From positions 1-64,000 of the forward strand of contig JAIYDC010000133.1 of the NCBI GenBank assembly GCA_027487685.1: a stretch of DNA of 64,000 bases, written 5' to 3'. This document shows, piece after piece, positions 1 to 8,611 of the stretch. Position 1 is the first letter of the stretch. Each line of letters starts with the position of its first letter. A program made the translations under genes and the position numbers. The stretch comes from Pseudomonadota bacterium (GTDB lineage Bacteria; Bdellovibrionota; Bacteriovoracia; Bacteriovoracales; Bacteriovoracaceae). The notes beneath the pieces are model-generated. The model saw nothing but the letters and a program-made list of their open reading frames with translations, was not told the origin of the DNA and did no database searches.

Positions 1-862
1 CTGAGATGTGCTTCTCAACACCGTTCTCATCCATGAAGTCGCTGACCGTAAGGAGCCGCCTTGGATTAGCTCCAAGCTTCGGTCGGCACGCAAGGAGACC
101 CTTGGTGTACGGGTGTTTTGCGGTGGTGAAAATCTCGTCAGCATTGTTCTTTTCAACGACGTTAGAGCGGTACATGACGACAACGTCGTCTGCGATATCC
201 CCAATCACCCCAAGGTCGTGAGTGATGAACATCATACTCATCTGGTACTGCTGCTGAAGCTTATGCAGGAGATCCAGCACCTGCTTTTGGATCGTTACAT
301 CGAGGGCCGTTGTCGGTTCATCGGCAATCAGCAGCTTCGGCTCACAGGCAATCGCCATGGCGATCATGACCCGCTGTTTTTGCCCGCCAGACATCTCATG
401 GGGATACTTATGAGCACTAAGCGCCGGATTTGGAATCCCCACTTGATTCATCAGATCGACGGCCCGATCCCATGCCTCTTTTTTTGAAACACTTTTGTGG
501 ATCCGGATCGTTTCCGCGATTTGGTCAGCGACCTTAAAAACCGGATTGAGGCTCGTCATCGGTTCCTGGAAGATCATCGAAATCTGATTACCCCGGATCT
601 CGCGCATCTTGGATTCATCAAACTTAAGGAGGTCCTGGCCATTAAAAAGAACTTCTCCCTGTGGAATCCTAGCGGCAGGCCTCTGTAAGAGCCCAATCAC
701 GGCCAAGGAGGTCACTGATTTTCCGGAGCCAGATTCACCGACGATACCGATAGTCTTACCGGCGGGAATATCAAACGAAATATTATTCACGGCCCGAGTA
801 ATGCCCTCACCCGTCTGAAACTCGACGACCAGGTTTTTTACCGAGAGAAGCGGTGACGTCAT
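1..862 (-). CDS. oppD: Oligopeptide ABC transporter ATP-binding protein OppD/DppD (partial)
   Basis: Cytoplasmic ATPase that powers import of peptides bound by the upstream OppA through the OppB/OppC channel. Translating the minus strand from the ATG at 862 shows a Walker A GESGSGKS, the ABC signature MSGGQKQR, Walker [13 protein letters not shown] and a switch histidine in MFITHDLG, followed by the start of the oligopeptide-type C-terminal extension (PYTKGLL). A good ribosome site (AAAGGAAA) lies in the end of oppC, two bases upstream. The window edge removes the C-terminus after about 287 codons; OppD proteins are usually about 320-340 residues. It is the last gene seen of a four-gene operon. 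An oppF-like partner may lie outside the window. Confidence 0.93.
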   Translation of the reverse strand, partial: MTSPLLSVKNLVVEFQTGEGITRAVNNISFDIPAGKTIGIVGESGSGKSVTSLAVIGLLQRPAARIPQGEVLFNGQDLLKFDESKMREIRGNQISMIFQEPMTSLNPVFKVADQIAETIRIHKSVSKKEAWDRAVDLMNQVGIPNPALSAHKYPHEMSGGQKQRVMIAMAIACEPKLLIADEPTTALDVTIQKQVLDLLHKLQQQYQMSMMFITHDLGVIGDIADDVVVMYRSNVVEKNNADEIFTTAKHPYTKGLLACRPKLGANPRRLLTVSDFMDENGVEKHIS

Positions 863-864
863 AG

Positions 865-1716
865 CTACTTTCCTTTTAGCTTAGGGTCGAGGGAATCACG
901 GAGTGCGTCCCCGAGGAGATTAAACGCAAGTACCACAACGAACATCGCCAGAGTTGCACCGGCGAGCTGCCACCAGACACCGCGTGAGAGTTCAAGCTTC
1001 GCGTCGTCGATCATGGTTCCCCAGCTCGGCTCCCCTTGGACTCCAAGACCCAGGTAAGACAAGATCACCTCGGACTTGATGGCGAACTGAAACTGAAGCG
1101 ACGTGTTGATGATCACTATGTGAGTAACGTTCGGAAGAATGTGAATGAAGAGTTTACGAAAATGCCCTCCCCCAATGGCCTCAGCAGCTTGCACATACTC
1201 GCGCTCCTTATGCTTCATGACCTCACCGCGGATGAGTCGGCAAAGCGTAACCCAACTCGTTGCTCCGAGAGCGATGTAGACGGCAAAGATTCCTTTGCCG
1301 AGGATCATCGTAATAGAGATCAGGAGCATGATATTCGGGATAGATGAAAACGTTGTATAGAGCCAGGTTATAACATCGTCGACCCATCCACCGAAATAAC
1401 CGGCGAGGGCACCTAAGACCACCCCAATGGGAATGGCGATCAGCGAGGTCACGAGCCCCACGGACATTGCAATCTGCGTGCCGCGAATTAGCTTCGCCAG
1501 AACATCACGCCCGAAGATATCAGTTCCAAACCAATGCTCGGCGGAAGGCGGAAGATTCGACCCTCCGACTTCCTTCGCCCAGTCTGCAGCGACCAGACCG
1601 GTTGCGGCCAGAAGTGCGACCAATGCATAGGCCAGAACAACAATAAGCGAGCCAAGAGCAAACTTGTCTTTAATGAGTCTACCGAAGGCGTCTTTCCAAA
1701 GAGAGTTTTCTTTCAT
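865..1716 (-). CDS. oppC: Oligopeptide ABC transporter permease OppC/DppC
   Basis: Inner-membrane permease, 283 residues, the second half of the peptide channel. It has the N-terminal transmembrane helix typical of OppC, several further hydrophobic helices, and a BPD_transp_1 permease domain with the ATPase-contact loop around EAIGGGHFRKLFIHILPN. The C-terminal part contains the family pattern LGLGVQGEPSWGTMI. I place the start at the ATG at 1716 (MKENSLWKD), 10 bases after the oppB stop, rather than at an upstream in-frame start that would overlap oppB. Order oppA-oppB-oppC-oppD on the minus strand supports one operon. Confidence 0.93.
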   Translation of the reverse strand: MKENSLWKDAFGRLIKDKFALGSLIVVLAYALVALLAATGLVAADWAKEVGGSNLPPSAEHWFGTDIFGRDVLAKLIRGTQIAMSVGLVTSLIAIPIGVVLGALAGYFGGWVDDVITWLYTTFSSIPNIMLLISITMILGKGIFAVYIALGATSWVTLCRLIRGEVMKHKEREYVQAAEAIGGGHFRKLFIHILPNVTHIVIINTSLQFQFAIKSEVILSYLGLGVQGEPSWGTMIDDAKLELSRGVWWQLAGATLAMFVVVLAFNLLGDALRDSLDPKLKGK

Positions 1717-1726
1717 AATTTCACTT

Positions 1727-2662
1727 CTACTTGAGCTTAACCCGCGGATCCGCAAACGTGTATAACACGTCCGTCAGAAGACTCAGGAGGATGTAAAGAA
1801 CACTTGAGAGAATCGCCATGGCCTTGATCACCGGGAAGTCCGACGAGTTCAGTGCATTTAAGGTGATCCCCCCAAGACCTGGGATACTAAAAAAGTTTTC
1901 TAGCAAAAGGGCGCCTAGGATCAATGACGGGATCTGTATCACAACGTAAGTGATGATCGGTATAAGAGCGTTTCGTAGCACGTGCTTCAAAAGCACGACG
2001 ATCTCCGAGAGACCTTTGGCCCGGGCCGTTCGAACATAGTCCTGGTAAATCTCATCGAGGATAACGGTCCGGAAGAAACGCACATCGGGCCCGAGACTCA
2101 GGAGGACAAAAATGATGGCCGGGAGTGCAACAAAGGGAACAAAATCAGGGAAGCCGTACTCGAAGCCAGAGATCTCAAACCAGCCGAGTTTATAGGCGAA
2201 GAAGTACTGGAAGAAGAGGATGTAGGCCAGAGCGGAGACGCTGACACCAGCGATGCACATGATCCGGACGAAGAGATCGATTCCCTTGCCTCTATAAAAA
2301 GCCGCCACCAACGAAATGATCAGGGAGAGAATCGTAGCAAAAACAAAGGCTGGGAGCGTAAGGCACAAGGACGGGTACGCCCCCTGGATGATCATCTGGG
2401 AGATGTCTTGCTTCGTTGCCCATGAAGTACCGAAGTTAAAAGTAAAAGCAGACCGAACGACATCGAAGTACTGCTGAAGGAGCGTCTTATTCAGACCCAG
2501 TTGCTCCCGCAACTCCGCCATCTGTCGAGCGGTTGCATTTTTTCCTAAGAGAACGGCGGTGGGATCTCCGGAGACCAGATTAAAAAGCACGAAGATAATA
2601 AAACTCACCCCTAGTAGAACTGGAATGAGGTAAAGCAGGCGCCGGATTACATACTTAATCAT
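1727..2662 (-). CDS. oppB: Oligopeptide ABC transporter permease OppB/DppB
   Basis: Inner-membrane permease, 311 residues, the usual length for OppB. The N-terminus MIKYVIRRLLYLIPVLLGVS is the classic DppB/OppB first helix. A large periplasmic loop carries LREQLGLNKTLLQQY, and the C-terminal half has the permease coupling motif YVRTARAKGLSEIVVLLKHVLRNA. It starts two bases after the oppA stop and ends 10 bases before oppC, so it is part of the same transcript. Exact substrate (dipeptide or longer peptides) cannot be told from sequence. Confidence 0.94.
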   Translation of the reverse strand: MIKYVIRRLLYLIPVLLGVSFIIFVLFNLVSGDPTAVLLGKNATARQMAELREQLGLNKTLLQQYFDVVRSAFTFNFGTSWATKQDISQMIIQGAYPSLCLTLPAFVFATILSLIISLVAAFYRGKGIDLFVRIMCIAGVSVSALAYILFFQYFFAYKLGWFEISGFEYGFPDFVPFVALPAIIFVLLSLGPDVRFFRTVILDEIYQDYVRTARAKGLSEIVVLLKHVLRNALIPIITYVVIQIPSLILGALLLENFFSIPGLGGITLNALNSSDFPVIKAMAILSSVLYILLSLLTDVLYTFADPRVKLK

Positions 2663-2664
2663 TT

Positions 2665-4419
2665 TTAGAACTTCTTACTCAGCTGTTTTTTTACTTCGAG
2701 ATCCACGTTCAGATACTGAAACTGGGAATGGTTAAATTCCATATGCTTAAAATTCTTAAGCCATGCCTGGGCCATGTAGATATCCGTTCGATGAAAACCA
2801 AAGACCCAAGGAGCATCCAGGGCCACCGACTCGTTTAACTTTTCGTACATGGCCGTTCGCTCTGGGGAGTCCTGGAGAACAGTTGCAGTCTTATAAAGCG
2901 CATCGAAGTCTGGGTTGCAGTAGTTGGCACCATTTGACCCAGGGGACTGATTCGGGCAATAGAGAAGACCCAAAAAGTTTTCCGCATCCGGGTAGTCCGC
3001 TCCCCAGGCCATAGTGTACATCTGGTGCTGTTTCTTGGAGACTTTGTTCACGAGTTCGGGCCAGGTGTTAGTTCCGACATCGATGTTGATGCCAATCTTT
3101 TCCATGGATTTTTCGAAAAACTCGACCTGTTGGCGGGCGACCGTATCGGACCTGGTCTGCACCACGATGGTTGGAAGGCCTCTCCCCTCTGGATACCCCG
3201 CTTCGACGAGGAGTCGCTTGGCCTGATCGAGGTCGTAGCGGACAAAAGGGTTCTTAAACTCTTTGCGGTTTCCGCCTAGTCCTGGGGGCACAGGCCCCTG
3301 AGCTTCGAAACCAGTATTTTCATGGAAGAGACGATTGAAGCCAGATCGGTCGAAGGCCATGTTCATAGCTTGCCGGAGCTTCCGGTTTTTAAAGATCGGC
3401 TCCTCGTGGTTGAACGCAAAATAAGTCACGTCCAACATCGGCTTCATGATCAGTCGTAAACCCTTTTCTTTGTGCTCGGCCTTCAGTTCCTTTTCTGGTG
3501 TAATCGCTTGCTGAATGTTCACGTCTTTAACTTCAATAAGGTCTTCCTTCGCCTTCATAAACGAAAGCCACTTCGGCTGGGACTCAACGATAATATGAAC
3601 GTTAATCTTATCAACCAAAGGGATTCTTTTGCCAGCATCAGCAAGGAGACCGAGCTTATCGTCACCCTCCTCGCCCTCGACAGGGTAAAACTTTTCCCTA
3701 AACTTCGGATTTCGGACGTAAGTAATTGTGCTCGTCTGCTCGAATTTCGGAAGAACGAAAGCGCCGGTTCCGACCGGGTAATTCAGGAACTCCTTCCCGA
3801 AGTGCTGAACCGCTTCCTTTGCGACGATAAAGGTATATGGCATAGCGAGGGCGTAGAGGAACTGTGGGAAAGGCTTCTTCAGTTTCATCTGGATCGTATA
3901 ATCATCAATCTTCTGTAACCCCTCGATCCCCTCTTCGTAGCTCGTGGCATCAAGCAGGGCATACTTAGCGCGCCATTCGTTAAGACCTGCCAGGCGCTCG
4001 TCGAGGAGCCACCAGCCCTTGGCGTTGAGCTTCGGGTCTGCGAGCCGCTTTAAGGAGTAGATCACATCGTCGGCCTTAAGCTCCCGTCCAATGCCATCCT
4101 TAAAAGCCGGGCTGTCGTGGAAGAGAACGCCTTTGCGGAGCTTAAATGTATAGGTTAGCCCATCCTCGGAAACCGTAGGCATGCTTTCGGCCAGGTTCGG
4201 CATGAGTTCATAGGGACGTTTGAGAGGGTGAAATTCGAAGAGTCCTTCGTAAACCTTTCCCGTTTCGTTCCCCGAGTAACGATCGGAAGCGTTGATAGGA
4301 TCAAAGCCGGCGATTTTCTCAGGAGAAATCAAGTTGATCTCCCGCTCGTCGAATTTATTTTCCTTGCTGCAGCCGAACACCAGCCACATCGCGCTAACAA
4401 GTAGTACCAAAGGCTTCAT
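2665..4419 (-). CDS. oppA: Peptide-binding lipoprotein, OppA/DppA family (SBP_bac_5)
   Basis: Periplasmic substrate-binding component, 584 residues. The N-terminus MKPLVLLVSAMWLVFGC is a lipoprotein signal with lipobox VFGC, so the protein is probably tethered to a membrane. The body matches the family: ISPEKIAGFDPINASDRYSG near residue 35, the domain-defining YTFKLRKGVLFHDSP, and later the LRQAMNMAFDRSGFN and AGYPEGRGLP segments. It is longer than E. coli OppA (about 540 residues). It is the first gene of the opp operon, and a weak promoter-like pair lies upstream at 4471-4497. Peptide uptake suits an organism that also encodes M3 and M28 peptidases in this window. Confidence 0.93.
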   Translation of the reverse strand: MKPLVLLVSAMWLVFGCSKENKFDEREINLISPEKIAGFDPINASDRYSGNETGKVYEGLFEFHPLKRPYELMPNLAESMPTVSEDGLTYTFKLRKGVLFHDSPAFKDGIGRELKADDVIYSLKRLADPKLNAKGWWLLDERLAGLNEWRAKYALLDATSYEEGIEGLQKIDDYTIQMKLKKPFPQFLYALAMPYTFIVAKEAVQHFGKEFLNYPVGTGAFVLPKFEQTSTITYVRNPKFREKFYPVEGEEGDDKLGLLADAGKRIPLVDKINVHIIVESQPKWLSFMKAKEDLIEVKDVNIQQAITPEKELKAEHKEKGLRLIMKPMLDVTYFAFNHEEPIFKNRKLRQAMNMAFDRSGFNRLFHENTGFEAQGPVPPGLGGNRKEFKNPFVRYDLDQAKRLLVEAGYPEGRGLPTIVVQTRSDTVARQQVEFFEKSMEKIGINIDVGTNTWPELVNKVSKKQHQMYTMAWGADYPDAENFLGLLYCPNQSPGSNGANYCNPDFDALYKTATVLQDSPERTAMYEKLNESVALDAPWVFGFHRTDIYMAQAWLKNFKHMEFNHSQFQYLNVDLEVKKQLSKKF

Positions 4420-4470
4420 TATCGCTCCTGAATTGAATAGGATAAGTTTAAGCTATTTCTCATATTATTC

Positions 4471-4497
4471 ACTATAAAAACAAAGTGCTGCTGGCAA
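4471..4497 (-). promoter_or_regulatory. Candidate promoter of the opp operon
   Basis: On the minus strand, TTGCCA (4497-4492) is followed after 15 bases by TATAGT (4476-4471), about 50 bases upstream of the oppA start in an AT-rich gap. The spacer is short for a sigma-70 promoter, so this is only a candidate. Confidence 0.3.
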
Positions 4498-4538
4498 GAG
4501 GTGCAATTTGCTACCAATTAACTCTGGAAAGAATTCCT

Positions 4539-5195
4539 TTACCAGAAGAGTTCCAGTGAAAACTCGGGAGGACGGATCTCCTCGTAGGTTCGATTTATGT
4601 AGAGACGAATGTCGATTTGATGAAAGAAAGACTCAGTAAGATTCTTCGCCACAAGCTCTAGACCAACGCCCGACCGGATGGTTCGGTGAATAACAAATTC
4701 TTGGTTGCGCGCCTCAATGCCATACCTTTCTTCATCCAAACGGCACTCGGTGACGACCTCCCGAGGGCCGCACTGATGCACTCGTCCCCAGAGTGGGGCC
4801 AGGGAAAAACGAACAAGGCCCCGAAGTTCGCGCATAAACTCTTCACTTGAGAGCATCCGGTCAAGACCCAGCCTCCGAAACTCATCGGCAATGCGCAACT
4901 CGAATGAGTCGGCCTCTTCAGCAGTGATATACGCCTCTTTTAGGTCCGGAAGGATCATCACCTCCTCACCATGAAGTGGAATGGCGACGGCCAGGATCCA
5001 GTCCTGATTTTCTCGAAGAACACTGTCAACTCCAAACACGTACTGTCGGGCCCCAAGTGTGAGACGACCCCGCCCCTCACCCACAAGGCGAACAGACCGG
5101 AGGAGTTTCTCAGGATCCATAGTTTCGAGGGATGGCCTGGGTTTAAATAGCGCGCAGGACGTGAAAAGGAAGATGAGGGGCAGGAGTTTCACCAT
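4539..5195 (-). CDS. Putative LolB-like outer-membrane lipoprotein
   Basis: A 218-residue predicted lipoprotein: the start MVKLLPLIFLFTSC has a short hydrophobic run and a lipobox-like FTSC, with Cys at residue 14. The following pattern (VGEGRGRLTLGARQYVF, then alternating beta-strand-like segments and AVAIPLHGEEVMIL) resembles LolB/DUF4292 proteins, which accept lipoproteins at the outer membrane. Sequence similarity alone is weak. The position directly after a TPR lipoprotein gene (38-base gap) matches the TPR-lolB arrangement common in proteobacteria and supports the assignment. It could be an unrelated small lipoprotein. Confidence 0.55.
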   Translation of the reverse strand: MVKLLPLIFLFTSCALFKPRPSLETMDPEKLLRSVRLVGEGRGRLTLGARQYVFGVDSVLRENQDWILAVAIPLHGEEVMILPDLKEAYITAEEADSFELRIADEFRRLGLDRMLSSEEFMRELRGLVRFSLAPLWGRVHQCGPREVVTECRLDEERYGIEARNQEFVIHRTIRSGVGLELVAKNLTESFFHQIDIRLYINRTYEEIRPPEFSLELFW

Positions 5196-5233
5196 GCCCC
5201 ATGATGAGATTATTTATTTCGAAACGCAAGAAC

Positions 5234-7090
5234 CTACTGATCAATTTTTGATGCGGGAATACGGTCACGCTCGAGTTCCTCGATTTGCCCCAAGATCTCC
5301 TGACGGTCGGTGTGGTAACGGACGTGCTTTAGCGCCGATTCCAGGAAGGACTTCGAGCGAACAAAATCCTTGAGATCGCGATGAATGACTGCCAGGTGCT
5401 TCAGAATCTCCACATCATCAGGTACTTTCTGGTGTGCAAGTTGTAACTCAACGAGGGCCTTCTTGATCTCACCTTTTTTGTAATAGTACCAACCAAGGGA
5501 GTCGCGGATATAACCGTCGTCGGGGCTAAGCTTCAGAGCGGTCTGAATGTACTCATACGCCCGCTCGATCTCATGACCTCGGACCAGAAGGGAGTAGCCC
5601 AGGAAGTTCCAGGCATGGGCATTTTTAGGCTCCTTCTCAAGGATTCCCATGACCAGGGCCGTAGACTCTTCATATTTTTTCTCTTTTTCGTAGAGATTCG
5701 CGAGGTAGTACTTGTGTTGAGTCGTGAAACCCTTCTCATCCTGCACCACCATCATGACTTCCATTGCGGAACGGTAGAGACCAATCCCCTCGTAAAATCC
5801 GGCCTTGATCACACTAAACTCGATACGCATGTCAGGCAGCTCGCCGATCTTCGCATTAACAAAACTCACGAAGCGTTTTCTCCATTCTTCTGGCCGCTTG
5901 GCCACATGCTCGGCCTGAGCAAGCGACGACAGCATGTTGGCCATCTGAACCGAGCTGTCAGAGTAAAGACCACTTGAAGCAGGGATTTGATTAAAGAATT
6001 CGATCGATTCCTGGAATTGGTTCAACTCTTGATGGATCGCTCCCAGGTAGTAGAGGATTTTGTCCGACTGCGGGGCCGCAGCGAGGAGGTCGCGGAAAAC
6101 GGAGATCGCCTCCGGGTACTTTTTGGCGTCCGTATACAGAATGCCAAGCTTAACTTTGAGATTGAGGTTCTCGGGCTCAAGGTCCGCCAGCCGCTCAGCA
6201 AAAGGAATAACTTCAGCGAATTGTTCTTTAAGGAACAGCACCTGGACCATACGAGTGAGAATAGCACTATCGCCAGGTTGCTTCTCGAGATAACTCCGGT
6301 AGATCCGCATCGCCTCTTTATGCTGATCGCGCTCCTCAAGAATGGTTCCTAGTGCTGCGACGGCTTCGCCCAGATCCGGCTGGCGTGCAAAGGCGCTACG
6401 GAAAGCTCCAATCGCTTTGGGAACCTGTCCCATATCGAGGTGAATCTTGCCCATATAGTAATCGTACATTCCATTCTTTTGATTGACCTTGGCACAGCGG
6501 GTGAGCTGATTCAAAGCGGCTTGTGTTTCTTTCCCCACGGCCAAGGATTTCCCTAGGAAAATGCAGGCGTCCTCATTCTTGGGATTCGAAGCGAGGAGTT
6601 CCCGGTACATCTTCCGAGCATCTACCTCGCGGTCTGTACCGGTGTAGACGCCAGCGAGAATAAGGCCGACACGCTCGTCTTTTGAAGCTGCATAAAGCTT
6701 CTCGAGCACACCCCGGGCCTCCTCGAGCTCTCCTTGGCGGATCAGGCTGATGGCAAACTTCTTCTGAATGAACTGATCGTCCGGAACTAATGCCGTCAAA
6801 TGCCGGAAAAGAACGCTAGCTGTGGCGTAGTCCCCGTCCAGCAGTGACATGTTGCCTTTCAGAAATAAGTCCGATGCAAGGTAGCTCTGAGTGGATTTAT
6901 TGGTTCGTGCTTGGGCGACCATTTCGCCCAGCCGTTTCGAGGCCAGATTCAAGGCTTCCCGGTTGAGCTCTTCGAGCTGATCGGGGGCCAGGTCAGCGAG
7001 TTCAGGCTTAGGTGCGTTCTTAAGTCCAGCACAACCGGTTGAGACTAGGCCCAAAAGGAACACGGAAAAAAAAGCGGGGACAAATTTCAT
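5234..7090 (-). CDS. TPR-repeat lipoprotein
   Basis: A 618-residue protein made almost entirely of tetratricopeptide repeats, for example EAMRIYRSYLEKQPGDSAI and the repeats ending NPKNEDA, EPENLNL, EPKNAHA and SPDDGYI. It begins with a lipoprotein signal (MKFVPAFFSVFLLGLVSTGC, Cys at residue 20), so it is probably anchored in the periplasm or outer membrane as a protein-protein scaffold. I chose the ATG at 7090, with AGGA six bases upstream, over an in-frame start 33 bases earlier because it places the signal peptide at the N-terminus. It is the first gene of a pair with the LolB-like lipoprotein. Confidence 0.85.
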   Translation of the reverse strand: MKFVPAFFSVFLLGLVSTGCAGLKNAPKPELADLAPDQLEELNREALNLASKRLGEMVAQARTNKSTQSYLASDLFLKGNMSLLDGDYATASVLFRHLTALVPDDQFIQKKFAISLIRQGELEEARGVLEKLYAASKDERVGLILAGVYTGTDREVDARKMYRELLASNPKNEDACIFLGKSLAVGKETQAALNQLTRCAKVNQKNGMYDYYMGKIHLDMGQVPKAIGAFRSAFARQPDLGEAVAALGTILEERDQHKEAMRIYRSYLEKQPGDSAILTRMVQVLFLKEQFAEVIPFAERLADLEPENLNLKVKLGILYTDAKKYPEAISVFRDLLAAAPQSDKILYYLGAIHQELNQFQESIEFFNQIPASSGLYSDSSVQMANMLSSLAQAEHVAKRPEEWRKRFVSFVNAKIGELPDMRIEFSVIKAGFYEGIGLYRSAMEVMMVVQDEKGFTTQHKYYLANLYEKEKKYEESTALVMGILEKEPKNAHAWNFLGYSLLVRGHEIERAYEYIQTALKLSPDDGYIRDSLGWYYYKKGEIKKALVELQLAHQKVPDDVEILKHLAVIHRDLKDFVRSKSFLESALKHVRYHTDRQEILGQIEELERDRIPASKIDQ

Positions 7091-7486
7091 AAGCGTCCTG
7101 TGACCTTGTGAGGGGCCAATCATTAGCTCCCTCGTTGTCCATTTATCGGTTCCTGCCCGGCCATTCTTAGGAATTGGTTTGACTCTCTGGAGGGAGAATT
7201 AAGTGCCCATCCTAGCCTCCTAAGTGATTAAAATAACTAGCCAAGCCTTTAGAATTCAAGGAAATTTTTACCCTCTTGAAGGTCATTCACTCTTCTTAAG
7301 GATTTTTTATGACCATCTGGGTTGACAGCAAAACTCGGGCTTAGTAAAACCCAACCGAAGGACACGGGGATAGTGCGCAAAAACATATTATTTTGAGGGC
7401 GCTGCCTCAACCGACGCAACAAATCATTAACAGATGTACCTTTAAAATGAATTTAAAAGGGTATAACCAAAAATTAGGGGAATAAC
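7091..7486. other. Intergenic region between divergent TPR and phaR-like genes
   Basis: About 400 bases without a convincing gene. It holds the plus-strand promoter candidate at 7322-7350, a small perfect stem (TTGAGG at 7393-7398 with CCTCAA at 7405-7410), and a tiny possible leader ORF starting at ATG 7308 (11 codons, MTIWVDSKTRA) preceded by AAGGA. None of these can be called functional from sequence alone. Confidence 0.4.
7322..7350 (+). promoter_or_regulatory. Candidate sigma-70 promoter for the phaR-like operon
   Basis: A perfect -35 hexamer TTGACA (7322-7327), a 17-base spacer and TAAAAC (7345-7350, four of six consensus bases) lie about 135 bases upstream of the phaR-like start. The spacing is ideal. 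The long leader leaves room for attenuation or other 5' control. Confidence 0.45.
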
Positions 7487-7879
7487 ATGAAAGACGTACG
7501 GATCATCAAGCGTTACCAGAACCGCAAGCTCTATGACACTTTCCAGAGCTGCTATGTTACACTCGAAGAGATCGCTCAGATTATCCGCGAAGGCCACGAG
7601 ATCCAGGTCATCGATAATAAATCTAAGAACGACATCACTTATATGACTCAGATCCAGCTTCTTTTCGAGCAGGAGCGCAAGTCACTCAAGCCGGGTAACA
7701 CCGAGCTTCTCAAGCGCGTCATTCGCTCTGAAGAAGGTACTCTTACTGGTTACATCGCTGGTCTCGAAAGCAGACTCAACCTCACTTTCGAGATGCCTGC
7801 TGCGACCGTCGTAACAGAGATGCCTGCTTTCGTAGCTGGTCTTAACTCTTCTATGGAAAATCCTGCTACTTTGAACTAG
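7487..7879 (+). CDS. PHA/PHB accumulation regulator DNA-binding domain protein (PhaR-like)
   Basis: A 130-residue protein whose first 65 residues (VRIIKRYQNRKLYDTFQSCY, then VTLEEIAQIIREGHEIQVID) match the PhaR/PHB_acc_N DNA-binding domain (PF07879) that represses granule-associated genes in PHA-accumulating bacteria. Residues 50-66 (NDITYMTQIQLLFEQE) match the conserved DIT..T..Q.. segment. The C-terminal half is shorter than in PhaR of Cupriavidus and lacks a clear PHB-binding region. A strong ribosome site (AGGGGA) precedes the ATG. Such domain proteins are widespread in delta-type bacteria and do not always regulate PHA. A PHB depolymerase-type esterase lies at 56009, but no PHA synthase is in the window. 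Confidence 0.85.
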   Translation: MKDVRIIKRYQNRKLYDTFQSCYVTLEEIAQIIREGHEIQVIDNKSKNDITYMTQIQLLFEQERKSLKPGNTELLKRVIRSEEGTLTGYIAGLESRLNLTFEMPAATVVTEMPAFVAGLNSSMENPATLN

Positions 7880-7888
7880 TCTTAGTTC

Positions 7889-8611
7889 ATGAGTAAGACA
7901 ATTTCTTTAATGCTCATGGCCGCAATTGCGGCCATGAGTTTTTTGACCCCCGCCTCTTCCCTGGCCCAGCCAGTTCCACCCAAATCATTTACACCAAAAA
8001 TCAAAACTCCGAATACTTCAGCAGAACTGCGGACAAAAGATGCCGTGAAAGATGATGTGGAAGAAGAGGCGCTGCCAAGAGACGCTAAGGTTCAAGTACA
8101 TTCTGGTTCACCCAGACGGCTGCAACAGCATGGTTTAGGTTTTGGACTTGGGCAAACTTCCCTTCTAGGCGACTACGGTAAATACGGTAACGATAAAATA
8201 GCTTTGGACCTTCTTTACTCCTACGCCGCTAGCTACTCATTTGACCTGCTGGTGAACGCTCATGTCTCCGAGCATCGGGACAACGACGAGCGCATGAGAG
8301 TCATGGGACTCACGTCTTCTATCAAGGGACGATTCGTCGAGTATGACAACCTCTCACCATTTTTTCTAGGTGGACTGGGCTTCTACGCTCCCCGGGCCAA
8401 GCGCGGTTCTGGCGGCGATGCCAAGTGGTCCGATCAGAAAATGACCTTTGGATTAAACTTCGGCGGCGGTGTTGATCTTCGCCTGAACGAGCATTATGTT
8501 GTTGGCGTAATGGGACAGATGCACTGGCCATTCAAGGTGGAGCAGGACAACATGTCTGATCTCAAAGGCTATTATTTCAAGCTCCTCATCACCGGGATGT
8601 ATCTTTTCTAA
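7889..8611 (+). CDS. Outer-membrane beta-barrel protein
   Basis: A 240-residue exported protein. Residues 1-27 form a signal peptide ending near SSLAQP. After a proline/charged linker, the rest shows alternating hydrophobic strands, Gly-rich turns (GLGFGLGQTSLLGDYG, FGLNFGGGVDLRLNEHYVVGV) and a terminal aromatic residue (LLITGMYLF), as expected for an OmpA/OmpW-like eight-stranded barrel. Substrate or role is not recognisable. It starts nine bases after the phaR-like stop and its TAA overlaps the ATG of the next gene. Its signal-peptide region contains a perfect palindrome followed by six T's (7913-7944), which may attenuate its expression. Confidence 0.7.
   Translation: MSKTISLMLMAAIAAMSFLTPASSLAQPVPPKSFTPKIKTPNTSAELRTKDAVKDDVEEEALPRDAKVQVHSGSPRRLQQHGLGFGLGQTSLLGDYGKYGNDKIALDLLYSYAASYSFDLLVNAHVSEHRDNDERMRVMGLTSSIKGRFVEYDNLSPFFLGGLGFYAPRAKRGSGGDAKWSDQKMTFGLNFGGGVDLRLNEHYVVGVMGQMHWPFKVEQDNMSDLKGYYFKLLITGMYLF
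7913..7944 (+). terminator. Intrinsic-terminator-like perfect palindrome inside the barrel gene's 5' end
   Basis: Positions 7913-7925 and 7926-7938 are exact reverse complements (13 bp arms, starting CTCATGGCCGC), directly followed by TTTTTT at 7939-7944. This is a textbook rho-independent terminator shape. It lies 34 bases after the phaR-like stop but within codons 9-19 of the beta-barrel gene, so it could end or attenuate transcription between the two. Confidence 0.6.
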
